Below, piece after piece: positions 9,648 to 17,867 of a stretch of DNA of 64,000 nt. The notes beneath the pieces are model-generated. The model saw nothing but the letters and a program-made list of their open reading frames with translations, ran no database searches and had not been told where the DNA came from. The stretch's first letter is position 1. Each line of letters opens with the position of its first letter. Position numbers and translations under genes: made by a program. The stretch spans positions 558,001-622,000 of the forward strand of contig NZ_SNZR01000013.1 of assembly GCF_004363955.1 (NCBI RefSeq), written 5' to 3'. The stretch comes from Enterovirga rhinocerotis. Lineage in GTDB: Bacteria > Pseudomonadota > Alphaproteobacteria > Rhizobiales > Beijerinckiaceae.

Positions 9648-9670
9648 GCGGGCCGGAACGTTCGGAGACC

Positions 9671-10060
9671 ATGATGCGGGTTGTCCTTGCAGCGCTCGTG
9701 CTGCTGGCGGGATCGGGCGCGGCCCTCGCGCAGGATGCGGCGGCGGGCGAGGTGGTCTTCCGCCAGTGCCGCGCCTGCCATCAGGTCGGGCCGACGGCGC
9801 GCAATCTCGTGGGTCCCGTCCTGAACGGCCTGTTCGGTCGCAAGGCCGGCACCGTCGAAGGCTACAGTTACTCGGCGGCCAACAAGAATTCCGGCCTCGT
9901 CTGGGACGAGGCCGTCTTCCGCGACTACATCCGCGACCCGCGCGGCACGATCCCCGGCACCAAGATGATCTATGCCGGCCTCAAGGACGAGCAGCGCATC
10001 CGCGACCTGATCGCGTTCCTCAAGCAGTTCGACGGGACGGGCGGCCCCGCCGCGAAATAG
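9671..10060 (+). CDS. Class I cytochrome c (c2/c550-like)
   Basis: 129-aa periplasmic electron carrier. A signal peptide ends at ALA-QD near residue 21, the heme site CRACH is at 33-37, and the distal Met ligand is in GTKMIY near residue 98. Mitochondrial/c2-like segments GPVLNGLFGRKAG and YSAANKNSGL are clear. A GGAGACC ribosome site precedes ATG at 9671. It directly follows ccmF and may be co-transcribed, so a maturation substrate sits beside part of its maturation machinery. The redox partner is unknown. Confidence 0.93.
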   Translation: MMRVVLAALVLLAGSGAALAQDAAAGEVVFRQCRACHQVGPTARNLVGPVLNGLFGRKAGTVEGYSYSAANKNSGLVWDEAVFRDYIRDPRGTIPGTKMIYAGLKDEQRIRDLIAFLKQFDGTGGPAAK

Positions 10061-10124
10061 GCCGCTTCCCGCGATTGCGCCCATCGCCGATCGGTTGCAA
10101 GGAGGATCGGGGGAGGGACGTATC

Positions 10125-10886
10125 GTGGGCATTTCTGCGGATCTGCGCGGCAAGGCGGCGCTGGTGACGGGCGGTGCGACGGGGATCGGCCTCGCGACCG
10201 CGGCGAGCCTCGCGCGGTGTGGCGCCAAGGTCGCCGTCAACTATCTGCCCGGCGACAATCGCGGCGCGGATGCCGTCGCGACCCTTCAGGGCGAAGGGCT
10301 CGATATCGTCCCGGCCGAGGGCAACGCGGCCGCCGCGGGCGAGTGCGAGGCGATGGTCGAAGGGGCGATCGCGCGGCTCGGACGCCTCGACATCCTCATC
10401 AACAATGCCGGCGTCACCGGCACGGTCGAGCCGATCCCCTTTCCGGAACTCGAGCGGATGACCGACGAGTTCTGGCTCAAGATCCTCGATACCAATCTCG
10501 TCGGGCCCTTCCGGGCCAGCCGGGCCGCCGCCCCCGCGCTCCGGGCGGCGAAGGGCGCGATCGTCAACACCTGCTCCGTCGCGGGGCTCGGGCGGCGAGG
10601 CTCCAGCATCGCCTATGCCGCCTCCAAGGCCGGGCTCATCAACCTGACGAAGAGCCTCGCCCGCGCGCTCGCGCCGGATGTGCGGGTGAACGGCGTCGCG
10701 CCGGGCCTGATCGAGACGCCGCTGACGGCCGCCTGGCCGGAAAGCCGCCGCGACCTCACGCGTTCGCGCACGATCCTCGGCCGCACGGGAACGCCCGAGG
10801 ATGTGGCCGAGGCGATGCTCTTCCTCGCCGCCGGCGCAGCCTACATCACCGGCGAAGTGATCGCCGTCGACGGCGGCTCGCAATAG
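10125..10886 (+). CDS. Short-chain dehydrogenase/reductase
   Basis: 253-aa NAD(P)-dependent oxidoreductase of the classical SDR family, FabG-like. Visible are the cofactor motif TGGATGIG at residues 15-22, NNAG at 93-96, catalytic Ser in NTCSVAG, and Y164-AAS-K168. GTG at 10125 was chosen because a GGGAGGGACG ribosome site precedes it; an in-frame TTG at 10095 would place that site inside the protein. The substrate cannot be read from the sequence. Neighbours (cytochrome c, small membrane protein) give no clear pathway. Confidence 0.9.
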   Translation: MGISADLRGKAALVTGGATGIGLATAASLARCGAKVAVNYLPGDNRGADAVATLQGEGLDIVPAEGNAAAAGECEAMVEGAIARLGRLDILINNAGVTGTVEPIPFPELERMTDEFWLKILDTNLVGPFRASRAAAPALRAAKGAIVNTCSVAGLGRRGSSIAYAASKAGLINLTKSLARALAPDVRVNGVAPGLIETPLTAAWPESRRDLTRSRTILGRTGTPEDVAEAMLFLAAGAAYITGEVIAVDGGSQ

Positions 10887-10963
10887 AGCGGAAATCCTGA
10901 CGACATCGCGTCCGCGATATCGTCGGCCGGGCCGCGCGATGGGGAAGCGGCCGGAGCGGAATC

Positions 10964-11455
10964 ATGACCCGAAGCCTTCGGCGTGCGGTCCAGGCCCTTC
11001 TCGCGAGCATGGTCGTCCTGTTCCTGGCCGCCGGCCCGGCCCAGGCCTACCGCTTCGGCACGGACGAGACCGTCCACAAGATCGAGGGCGTCAAGCTCAA
11101 GGGCGCGAAGGACGAGGCGCTGTTCCTCGGCCACCTGACGCGCATCCGCTGGTTTCTGGCGGGCGTCTATGTCGAGGACGCCGGCTACGTGCTCGGCGTC
11201 GAGGGGGATTCGAAGCGCTTCTATCCGATGCCCGAGGGCGAAGCGCTGACGTCCTTCCAGCGAAACGGGTACCTCCCCGATCCCCTGCCGTCCTACGAGG
11301 TTCCGTTGATGGAACGCGTCATGGGCTACTCCCTCTGGTGGGGATTGGCCCTCGGCATCGGGGCTGTCTTGATCGGCTGCATGCGGGACCGCAGGGCGGC
11401 GGCCGAGCAGGCGCGCCCGTCGAAGCCCGAGCCACCCCCCGCTCCCACATCCTGA
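10964..11455 (+). CDS. Hypothetical exported/membrane protein, 163 aa
   Basis: I do not recognise a family. An N-terminal signal sequence ends in AQAYRFG near residue 28. A periplasmic segment of about 90 residues follows, then one hydrophobic helix (about residues 123-141, SLWWGLALGIGAVLIGC) and a basic, proline-rich cytoplasmic tail. This suggests a single-pass protein with a small periplasmic domain. It ends 22 bp before the glutathione transferase and could be co-transcribed with it. Confidence 0.7.
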   Translation: MTRSLRRAVQALLASMVVLFLAAGPAQAYRFGTDETVHKIEGVKLKGAKDEALFLGHLTRIRWFLAGVYVEDAGYVLGVEGDSKRFYPMPEGEALTSFQRNGYLPDPLPSYEVPLMERVMGYSLWWGLALGIGAVLIGCMRDRRAAAEQARPSKPEPPPAPTS

Positions 11456-11477
11456 ACCGAGAGAGGCCGCGAGACCC

Positions 11478-12110
11478 ATGATCGATCTCTATACCTGGAC
11501 CACGCCGAACGGCCGCAAGGTCTCGATCGCGCTCGAGGAACTCGGCCTGCCGTACCGCGCCCATGCGATCGACATCGGCAAGGACGAGCAATTCGCGCCG
11601 GACTTTCTGAAGATCGCGCCGAACAATCGCATCCCGGCCATCGTCGACCGCGACAACGACCTCGCGCTGATGGAATCGGGCGCGATCTTGATCTACCTCG
11701 CCGACAAGACCGGCAAGCTGATGGCGCGCGAGGGCGAGGCCCGCTACCGCTGCATCGAATGGGTGATGTGGCAGATGGGCGGGCTCGGCCCGATGGCGGG
11801 CCAGGCGCACCACTTCCTGCGCGCGAAGAAGGGCGTCTCCGAGTATTCCGAGCAGCGCTACGTGAACGAGGCGAAGCGTCTCTACGGCGTGCTCGACCGC
11901 CGGCTCGCCGGCCGGGACTACATCACGGGCGAATACTCGATCGCCGACATCGCCTCCTGGCCCTGGGTCTCGCGTTACGAATGGCACCAGGTCGACATCA
12001 CGGCCTTCCCGAACGTCCTGCGCTGGTACAAGGCCATCGCCGCCCGCCCGGCCGTCCAGAAGGGCTATCAGGTGCCGAAGGAAGCCGGCCCCATCCCGAT
12101 GCCGGCGTAA
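11478..12110 (+). CDS. Glutathione S-transferase family protein (YfcG/Ure2p-like)
   Basis: 210-aa soluble protein with a thioredoxin-fold N-domain and a helical C-domain. The start MIDLYTWTTPNGRKVSIALEE carries the T-P-N-G-x-K active-site segment typical of Nu-class disulfide-bond reductases (YfcG/YghU). IPAIVD and ESGAILIYLADK form the glutathione-binding region, and YSIADIASWPW is the conserved N-capping box of the C-domain. It likely acts in glutathione-dependent redox or detoxification; the substrate is unknown. Ribosome site GAGAGG lies just before ATG. Confidence 0.92.
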   Translation: MIDLYTWTTPNGRKVSIALEELGLPYRAHAIDIGKDEQFAPDFLKIAPNNRIPAIVDRDNDLALMESGAILIYLADKTGKLMAREGEARYRCIEWVMWQMGGLGPMAGQAHHFLRAKKGVSEYSEQRYVNEAKRLYGVLDRRLAGRDYITGEYSIADIASWPWVSRYEWHQVDITAFPNVLRWYKAIAARPAVQKGYQVPKEAGPIPMPA

Positions 12111-12124
12111 CGCCGTCCACCCTC

Positions 12125-12268
12125 CCGCTTCTCCCCTTGCGGGAGAAGTCGAGTTGCGCGTCAGCGCGACCGGATGAGGGGCACGGGACACATGCCGTCA
12201 GCGGGGGCACCCCTCACCCGGACGACGCCTCCGGCGTCGCTCGACCTCTCCCGCAAGGGGAGAGGCGG
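12125..12268. repeat. Composite palindromic repeat, copy 1 (144 bp)
   Basis: The element has a terminal hairpin at each end: CTTCTCCC-CTTGC-GGGAGAAG on the left and CCTCTCCC-GCAAG-GGGAGAGG on the right. Nested inside are CCGGATGAGGGG and CCCCTCACCCGG, so the two halves are mutually complementary as well. A second copy is at 47249-47396, nearly identical in the outer 50-60 bp of each side and divergent in the centre. Such elements are frequent between genes in Hyphomicrobiales; this copy follows the glutathione transferase. Confidence 0.85.
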
Positions 12269-12347
12269 TGTGCTGGCGAGGCCGGGCTTCCTTCTTGCCT
12301 CCTGATCTGGCGGAATGGATCCGTTCGTCCGGGCAGGAAGAGACGTC

Positions 12348-13316
12348 ATGCGCAGGCTCCTCATCGCAATCCTCGTCTGCCTCGCGGGCGGTGCCGAGGC
12401 CCAGACGGTCTGGCGGATGCCGACCGAGTATCCGGCGACGGCGATGCCGGGGGAGGGGATCGCGTCCTTCGCCTCCTCGCTCGCGCGGCGCAGCGGCGGC
12501 AGGCTCGCGATCGAGCCGAGTTTCGACGCGAAGCTCGGCATCAAGTCGGCCGCCATGCCGGTGGCGATCCGCGAGGGGAGGGTGGAGGCCGGCGACGCCT
12601 TCGGCGGCGCGCTCGGCGGCATCGATCCGGTCTTCGGGCTCTCGTCGCTTCCCTTCGTCACGCCGTCGATCGAGGCGGCGGAGCGGCTCGCCGGGACGGC
12701 CCGTCCGCTCTACGCGCAGGCCTTCGCCAAACAGGGCCAGCGCCTCCTCTACGTGACGCCCTGGCCTCCGAGCGGGCTCTGGATGAAGGAGCCGCTCGCC
12801 TCGGTCGAGACCCTCCGCGGCCTCGCCGTGCGCACCTATGACGCGACCTCGACCGCCGTCATGGCGCGAGCGGGCGCGAAGGCGTTCAACATCTCCTTCG
12901 CCGATGCCCAGGCGCGCGTGAAGGACGGCAGCGTCAACGCCGTCCTCTCCTCGGGCGACGGGGGCGCCGGGCGCCGGCTCTGGGAGCAGCTGCCGCATTT
13001 CGCCGAGATCAACTACGCCATCCCGCTCTCCTTCGCGACGGTGAGCCAGAAGGCCTACGAGGCGCTCGATCCCGATCTCCGCCGGGCCGTCGACGAGGCG
13101 GCGGCCGAGACGGAGTCGCGGCAATGGGCGGCGATCCGCACGCGCCTCGACGAGAACTACAAGCGCATGCGGGAGAACGGGGTGACGATCCGGACGGGGA
13201 TCGATCCCGCCGTGACGGCGGCCCTGCGCGAGGCGGGCGCGGCCTCCGTCGTCGAGTGGCGCAAGGTCGCCGGGCCCGAGGCCGGGCGGCTGGTGGACGG
13301 CCTGCCGCCGAAATAG
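12348..13316 (+). CDS. TRAP transporter substrate-binding protein, DctP-like (orphan)
   Basis: 322-aa periplasmic solute-binding protein. The signal peptide MRRLLIAILVCLAGGAEAQ is followed by TVWRMPTEYP, and the DctP-family body includes LRGLAVRTYDATST and the substrate-carboxylate region. The ATG at 12348 is preceded by GGAAGAG; an in-frame ATG at 12315 would spoil the signal peptide. No DctQ/DctM membrane subunits are beside it, so it must use a permease encoded elsewhere or act alone. The ligand, probably an organic acid by family habit, is unknown. Confidence 0.8.
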   Translation: MRRLLIAILVCLAGGAEAQTVWRMPTEYPATAMPGEGIASFASSLARRSGGRLAIEPSFDAKLGIKSAAMPVAIREGRVEAGDAFGGALGGIDPVFGLSSLPFVTPSIEAAERLAGTARPLYAQAFAKQGQRLLYVTPWPPSGLWMKEPLASVETLRGLAVRTYDATSTAVMARAGAKAFNISFADAQARVKDGSVNAVLSSGDGGAGRRLWEQLPHFAEINYAIPLSFATVSQKAYEALDPDLRRAVDEAAAETESRQWAAIRTRLDENYKRMRENGVTIRTGIDPAVTAALREAGAASVVEWRKVAGPEAGRLVDGLPPK

Positions 13317-13387
13317 ATCCTGCGGCATTGCCGCCCTTGCCGCAGATCGCAGGCTCGGGCAGGCGTGGGCATCCAGGGAGAGGCGGC

Positions 13388-14920
13388 ATGTCGTCGAGGA
13401 TTTCGCGTCGGGGCGTGTTCGCGATCGGGGCGGGCCTTCCCGTCGCCTTCATGGACACGGCCTCGGCCCAGACACCGGTCGACGCGACCGCGCAGCCGAC
13501 CTTCTCGCTGCTCCTCGTCAACGACATCTACCGCATGAGCGACGTGAAGGGGCGCGGCGGCTTCCCGCGCCTCGCCGCGATCGTGAAGGCCGAGCGGGCG
13601 CGCGGCGTGCCGATGCTCTTCTGCCATGCGGGCGATTGCTTCTCGCCCTCGCTCCTGTCGGGCTTCGACCAGGGCGAGCATATCGTGGACCTCACGAACC
13701 TCATCCCGCCCGATGTCTTCGTGCCCGGCAACCACGAGTTCGATTTCGGCAAGGACATCTATCTCAAGCGCATGGCGGAGGCGCGCTTCCCGTTCTTCGG
13801 CGCCAATATGAGCCTCGCCGACGGCAGCCCGGTGCCGGGGATGAAATCCTCGGAGCTCTACCGCTTCGGGGAGGTCACGGTCGGGCTCGTCGGGCTCGTC
13901 ATGGAGGAGGTGCCGCAGGTCTCCTCTCCCGGCGACCTGCGCTTCGGGCCGGTCATGGAGACCCTGCGCCGCGAGGCGGAGAGCCTGCGCGCGAAGGGTG
14001 CCGACATCCTCGTCGCCGTGGCCCATACCGAGCGCTCCGTCGATCTCGAGATCGTGCGCTCCGGCCTCGTCGACATCCTCCTGACGGGCCACGACCACGA
14101 CCTCGCCATCACCTTCGACGGCCGGACGGTGATGGTGGAATCGAACGAGGAGGGGAACTTCGTCACCGCGATCGACGTCGTCGCGCGGGCGAAGGGAACG
14201 GGGCTCGCGCGAGAGGTGTCCTGGACGCCGAGCTTCCGCGTGCACGATTCCGCCAAGGTCGAGCCCGATCCCGGCGTCGCCCGCGTGGTCGCGACCTATG
14301 AGAGCAACCTGTCCTCGGTGCTCGACGTCGTCGTGGCGAAGAACGAGTTCCAGCTCGACAGCCGCACCAGCGTCATCCGCTCCCAGGAGACGGCGACGGG
14401 CAATCTCGTCGCCGAGACGATCCGCGAGATGACGGGCGCGGATGTCGCCCTCATCAATGCCGGCGCGATCCGCGGCAACGCCGTCTTCGCGCCCGGAAGC
14501 GTCCTGCGGCGGCGCGAGCTCCTGACGGAACTGCCCTTCGCCAATATCGGGATCCTGCTTGAACTCTCGGGGCAGGACCTCGTCGCCGTGCTCGAACACG
14601 GCCTGTCCTCCCTGCCCGATCCGCAGGGTCGCTTCCCCCAGATCGCGGGCATGCGCTTCACCTACAACCCGCGCGAGCCTGTCGGGCGGCGCGTGAAGTC
14701 GGTGGAGATCGGCGGCGCGCCGCTCGATCCCGTCCGGCGCTACCGGTTCGGTTCGACGCATTTCCTGCTGGGCGGCGGCGACGGCTACGCGATGCTGCCG
14801 AAGGCCACCGTCCTGATCGGCCAGAACGACGGCAAGCTCGTGCCAACCGAGGTGATGAACCGTGTCGCCGAGAAGGGCGTCGTCACGGCCAGGATCGACG
14901 GCCGCATCGCCGTCATGTGA
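13388..14920 (+). CDS. Metallophosphoesterase / 5'-nucleotidase family protein
   Basis: 510-aa exported protein of the UshA-like architecture: N-terminal calcineurin-like metallophosphoesterase domain and C-terminal nucleotidase domain. The N-terminus MSSRISRRGVFAIGAG looks like a Tat-type signal. Metal motifs are GDCFSP, GNHEFDFG and GHDHD; the C-domain has NAGAIRG and GGGDGYAML. The first metal motif is unusual: VNDIYRM instead of the normal D-x-H, so the histidine is Tyr. A DxY subgroup exists among bacterial members, so it may still be active, but the substrate is uncertain. Confidence 0.85.
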   Translation: MSSRISRRGVFAIGAGLPVAFMDTASAQTPVDATAQPTFSLLLVNDIYRMSDVKGRGGFPRLAAIVKAERARGVPMLFCHAGDCFSPSLLSGFDQGEHIVDLTNLIPPDVFVPGNHEFDFGKDIYLKRMAEARFPFFGANMSLADGSPVPGMKSSELYRFGEVTVGLVGLVMEEVPQVSSPGDLRFGPVMETLRREAESLRAKGADILVAVAHTERSVDLEIVRSGLVDILLTGHDHDLAITFDGRTVMVESNEEGNFVTAIDVVARAKGTGLAREVSWTPSFRVHDSAKVEPDPGVARVVATYESNLSSVLDVVVAKNEFQLDSRTSVIRSQETATGNLVAETIREMTGADVALINAGAIRGNAVFAPGSVLRRRELLTELPFANIGILLELSGQDLVAVLEHGLSSLPDPQGRFPQIAGMRFTYNPREPVGRRVKSVEIGGAPLDPVRRYRFGSTHFLLGGGDGYAMLPKATVLIGQNDGKLVPTEVMNRVAEKGVVTARIDGRIAVM

Positions 14921-14946
14921 GGGCAGTTTCGCGCGGCCGTTGGTGG

Positions 14947-15051
14947 GTGCTTCGAGACGGCGCTTCGCGCCTCCTCAGCATGACGCTGGTGGATATCTCC
15001 CACGAGCGTCACGCTGAGGAGCGAGCCATAGGCTCGCGTCTCGAAGCGCGC
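14947..15051. repeat. Intergenic inverted repeat (REP/BIME-like)
   Basis: GTGCTTCGAGACG near the left end pairs with CGTCTCGAAGCGC at the right end, and inner CCTCAGCATGACGC pairs with GCGTCACGCTGAGG. The element fills the space between the convergent 5'-nucleotidase and tcuA genes and could act as a two-way transcript end. A related but different element lies at 54342-54440. Confidence 0.7.
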
Positions 15052-15072
15052 ACCGAAGCTTGCGCAGGCCCT

Positions 15073-16584
15073 CTATGCGCCGCGCGACGCGAGCGCGGCG
15101 CGCCCGGCACCGCCCCCGGCGATGCGGCCGAAGACGGCGCCGTTGGTGAGGCCCGTGCCACCCGGATAGTTGAAGTAGAAGATGCCGCCGACCATCTCGC
15201 CGGCCGCATAGAGGCCCGGGATCGCCCGATTGTCGACGCCGAGCACCTCGGCCTGCGGATTGATCCGCAATCCGCCGAAGGTGAAGGTGACGCCGCAGGT
15301 GACGGCATAGGCCTCGAACGGGCCGTCCTCGATCGTGTTGGCCCAGTTGGTCTTGTCGACGGCGAGGCCGGTCGTGCGCCGGCCGTCCTTGACGGTCGGG
15401 TTGAAGGCGATGTCCTTCCGGATGGCCTCGTTATAGGCGAGGATTTCCGCCAGCGCGGCGTCGTGATCGACGTCGTCGAGCTGGCGCACGAGGCCCTCCA
15501 GCGTGTCGGACGAGACCTTCGTCACCTGCTTGATGCGGTATTCGTCGCGCAGGAGGTGAGCGACCTTGCTGTCGAAGATCTGCCAGGCGAACTGGCCGGG
15601 CTGCTCGAGGATCACGCGGCCGTATTTGGCGTAGGTGTAGTTGCGGAAATCCGCGCCTTCGTCGACGAAGCGGCGGCCCTTGGCATTGACCATGATGCCG
15701 AACGGATAGCTGTGCTTCTGGAAGTTGTCGCCGACGGCGAGGTCGCCGAATTCCGGCGCGTTGCGCTCCCAGCCGACCGCGTGGCAGCCGGACCAGTTGC
15801 CCGCGCTCATGGCGCCGGCGGCGATGCCCATGCGGATGCCGTCGCCCTGATTGTAGCGGGTGCCACGGACCTTGGCCAAATCCCAGCCCGGGCCGAGATA
15901 GCGGGTGCGCCATTCCGGATTGGCCTGGAAGCCGCCTGCGGCCAGAACGACCGAGGGCGCGCGGTAGGAGACCGGCTTGCCCTGCAGCATCGCCTTGACG
16001 CCCGCGACCTTGCCGTCCTCCATGATGAGGTCGGTCGCGCGGCATTCGTAGACGACCTCGATGCCGTTCTTGTCGGCCGCGCCGAAGAGCGCCTCGACGA
16101 GGCCGGGCCCGCCGCCCCAGGCCTCCACCGTCAGGCCGCCCCAGAACTTGAACTTGCCGTCGATCTTGAAGGCCTGGCGGCCGTAGATCGGCACGAAACG
16201 CACGCCCTTCGTCTGCATCCAGCGCAGGGTGTCGAAGCTGTTGCGGACCAGGACCTCGACGAGGTCGGGATCGGCGCGGAACTGGGTCACGCGCTCCATA
16301 TCCGCGAAGAACTGCTCCTCGGTATAGGTGCCGAAATCGGTATTGGCCTTCTCGTCCGGCGTGAGGTCGGGCACGAGCGTCGTGATGTCGTCGAGGCCGT
16401 TATAGACGACGCGCATGGCGCCGGCCGTGAAGTGCGTATTGCCGCCCCGCTCGTCCTTGCCGGCGCTTTCCAGCACCAGGACGCGAGCGCCGCTTTCGCG
16501 CGCCGACAGGGCCGCGCAGAAGGCCGCATTCCCCGCGCCGACGACGATGACGTCGACATCCTTGACGTCCGCTTCCCCGCTCAT
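15073..16584 (-). CDS. tcuA: FAD-dependent tricarballylate dehydrogenase-like flavoprotein TcuA
   Basis: 503-aa flavoprotein of the fumarate reductase/succinate dehydrogenase flavoprotein superfamily. VDVIVVGAGNAAFCAALSA near residues 10-28 is the FAD dinucleotide fold with the Asn-Ala-Ala variant typical of TcuA. ERGGNTHFTAGAMR, the C-terminal TFGGLRINPQAEV and the final YPGGTGLTNGAVFGRIAG match the family. TcuA oxidises tricarballylate to cis-aconitate in Salmonella with TcuB as electron acceptor; neither TcuB nor TcuC is adjacent here, so the substrate could be a related acid. Start at 16584 has AAGGGA upstream; the longer frame to 16740 runs through the putative operator. Confidence 0.8.
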   Translation of the reverse strand: MSGEADVKDVDVIVVGAGNAAFCAALSARESGARVLVLESAGKDERGGNTHFTAGAMRVVYNGLDDITTLVPDLTPDEKANTDFGTYTEEQFFADMERVTQFRADPDLVEVLVRNSFDTLRWMQTKGVRFVPIYGRQAFKIDGKFKFWGGLTVEAWGGGPGLVEALFGAADKNGIEVVYECRATDLIMEDGKVAGVKAMLQGKPVSYRAPSVVLAAGGFQANPEWRTRYLGPGWDLAKVRGTRYNQGDGIRMGIAAGAMSAGNWSGCHAVGWERNAPEFGDLAVGDNFQKHSYPFGIMVNAKGRRFVDEGADFRNYTYAKYGRVILEQPGQFAWQIFDSKVAHLLRDEYRIKQVTKVSSDTLEGLVRQLDDVDHDAALAEILAYNEAIRKDIAFNPTVKDGRRTTGLAVDKTNWANTIEDGPFEAYAVTCGVTFTFGGLRINPQAEVLGVDNRAIPGLYAAGEMVGGIFYFNYPGGTGLTNGAVFGRIAGGGAGRAALASRGA

Positions 16585-16624
16585 CCCGAATTCCCTTCGT
16601 CGTGCCACTTGGATCAGATTGTCG

Positions 16625-16652
16625 ATGTATACATTCGCACACTGATGTGTGC
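16625..16652 (-). promoter_or_regulatory. Paired palindromes upstream of tcuA (candidate operator)
   Basis: ATGTATACAT (16625-16634) is a perfect 10-bp palindrome, and GCACAC-TGAT-GTGTGC (16637-16652) is a second inverted repeat immediately beside it, 40-70 bp upstream of the tcuA start. The GTATAC core is common in sites of GntR/FCD regulators. No regulator gene is adjacent. Confidence 0.5.
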
Positions 16653-16740
16653 AACATCGGGGCGGAAAGTGGCAGCTCACACCGCGAGGGTCCATGACCC
16701 TGTCCGGTCGACGACAAAAAGAGGGGAGAGCGCGCTGCAA

Positions 16741-16757
16741 TTAAGGTTTGGTTTACC
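16741..16757 (+). promoter_or_regulatory. CtrA-like binding site upstream of fliM
   Basis: TTAA-GGTTTGG-TTTACC matches the alphaproteobacterial CtrA consensus TTAA-N7-TTAAC with one mismatch, in the usual extended form ending in CCATG. It is about 80 bp before the fliM start. CtrA control of class II flagellar genes is established in Caulobacter and other alphaproteobacteria. Confidence 0.6.
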
Positions 16758-16835
16758 ATGTTCGCGTCAACGTCACGGGGCACCGGAAGCTAGGCGGACC
16801 CTGCTGGCGACGGCGCGCCGGTGGGGATGGGGCCG

Positions 16836-17840
16836 ATGTCCGACAAGCCTGCTGGCAACGCCGGCGCCGCGGTTGCGAGCGACATGCTCGCCGCCCAGTC
16901 CCTCGACGACGATCCCCTCCCGGGAGAGGCGGATCCCGAGGTCGGATCCCCGTCTGCCATCCAGCAATTGCTCGAGAGCCGGGCGGTCCCCGCCAGATCG
17001 GTCCCGATGCTCGACGGGGTCTTCGAGCGGATGCTCGGTCTCCTGAAGACCTCGGTGCGCCGCTTCACCTCGGACATCGTCGACCTGCGGCTGACCAGGC
17101 CGCAGCCGTCCCGGTTCGGGGATTATGTCGGCTCCGTGCGCCTGCCGGCGGTGTTCGGCCTCGTCCGATCCGCGGCCTGGAACGGTCCGGCGCTGATCGT
17201 TCTGGATTCCCAGTTCGTCGCGACGATCATCGAGGTCGTCTTCGGCGGTCGCGCGGATCAGGCGCCGTCGACGGTGGACGGGCGCGGCTTCTCCCCGGTC
17301 GAGATGTCCATCCTGCGCCGGTTCGTCCATCTCGTCCTGGCCGACGTCAACGAGGCCTTCGGCTCGGTCGCAGCCGCCGACTTCGCCTTCGATCACTTCG
17401 AGACGAACCCGCGCTTCGCCAACATCGCCTCCGCCCAGGCGGTCGTCACGATCGGCGATTTCCGTGTCGAGGTCGGTCCGCTCGGCGGCAGCTTCCACGT
17501 CGTCATCCCGCTCTCGACGCTGGACCCGATCCGTGAGGTTCTGGCGTCGGGGGAGACGGCATCGGTCCATGCCAGGCACGATACGACCTGGGCCGCGAGC
17601 CTCGCGAACGAGGTCCTTCGGGCACAGGCCAGTCTTGACGTGGAGCTGTTCCGGAAGGAGATCCCCTTGCGCGAATTGCTGAGCTTCGCCGTCGGGCAGA
17701 CCTTCGTTAGCGATGCCGGCCCGAGCGATCCGGTCCAGATCAAATGCGGCCCGGTCCGGGTCGGGAGCGCCCAGCTCGGACGGGCGGGCGACCGGGTCGC
17801 CGTCACGGTGACTTCGGTCGCCTCGCGATCCCCTTCATAA
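16836..17840 (+). CDS. fliM: Flagellar motor switch protein FliM (divergent)
   Basis: 334-aa component of the flagellar C-ring. The middle CheC-like domain starts near residue 48 (SVPMLDGVFERMLGLLKTSV) and includes VVFGGRAD. The C-terminal SpoA/FliN-like domain covers about residues 255-325 (DVELFRKEIPLRELLSFAVGQ). The normal N-terminal CheY-binding motif LSQ-EIDALL is not recognisable; the first 45 residues are acidic and low in complexity. GTG at 16821 and ATG at 16827 are alternative in-frame starts; ATG 16836 is 3' of a GGGG stretch. fliG follows after 27 bp. A CtrA-like site lies upstream. Confidence 0.85.
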   Translation: MSDKPAGNAGAAVASDMLAAQSLDDDPLPGEADPEVGSPSAIQQLLESRAVPARSVPMLDGVFERMLGLLKTSVRRFTSDIVDLRLTRPQPSRFGDYVGSVRLPAVFGLVRSAAWNGPALIVLDSQFVATIIEVVFGGRADQAPSTVDGRGFSPVEMSILRRFVHLVLADVNEAFGSVAAADFAFDHFETNPRFANIASAQAVVTIGDFRVEVGPLGGSFHVVIPLSTLDPIREVLASGETASVHARHDTTWAASLANEVLRAQASLDVELFRKEIPLRELLSFAVGQTFVSDAGPSDPVQIKCGPVRVGSAQLGRAGDRVAVTVTSVASRSPS

Positions 17841-17867
17841 CATCCGGTCGATGGCAGGCGCCGATCC

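Noticed and set aside
12125-12268. The composite palindromic repeat as a CRISPR array or insertion sequence
   Set aside because: There are no regularly spaced repeats with spacers and no transposase frame; the unit is only about 145 bp.
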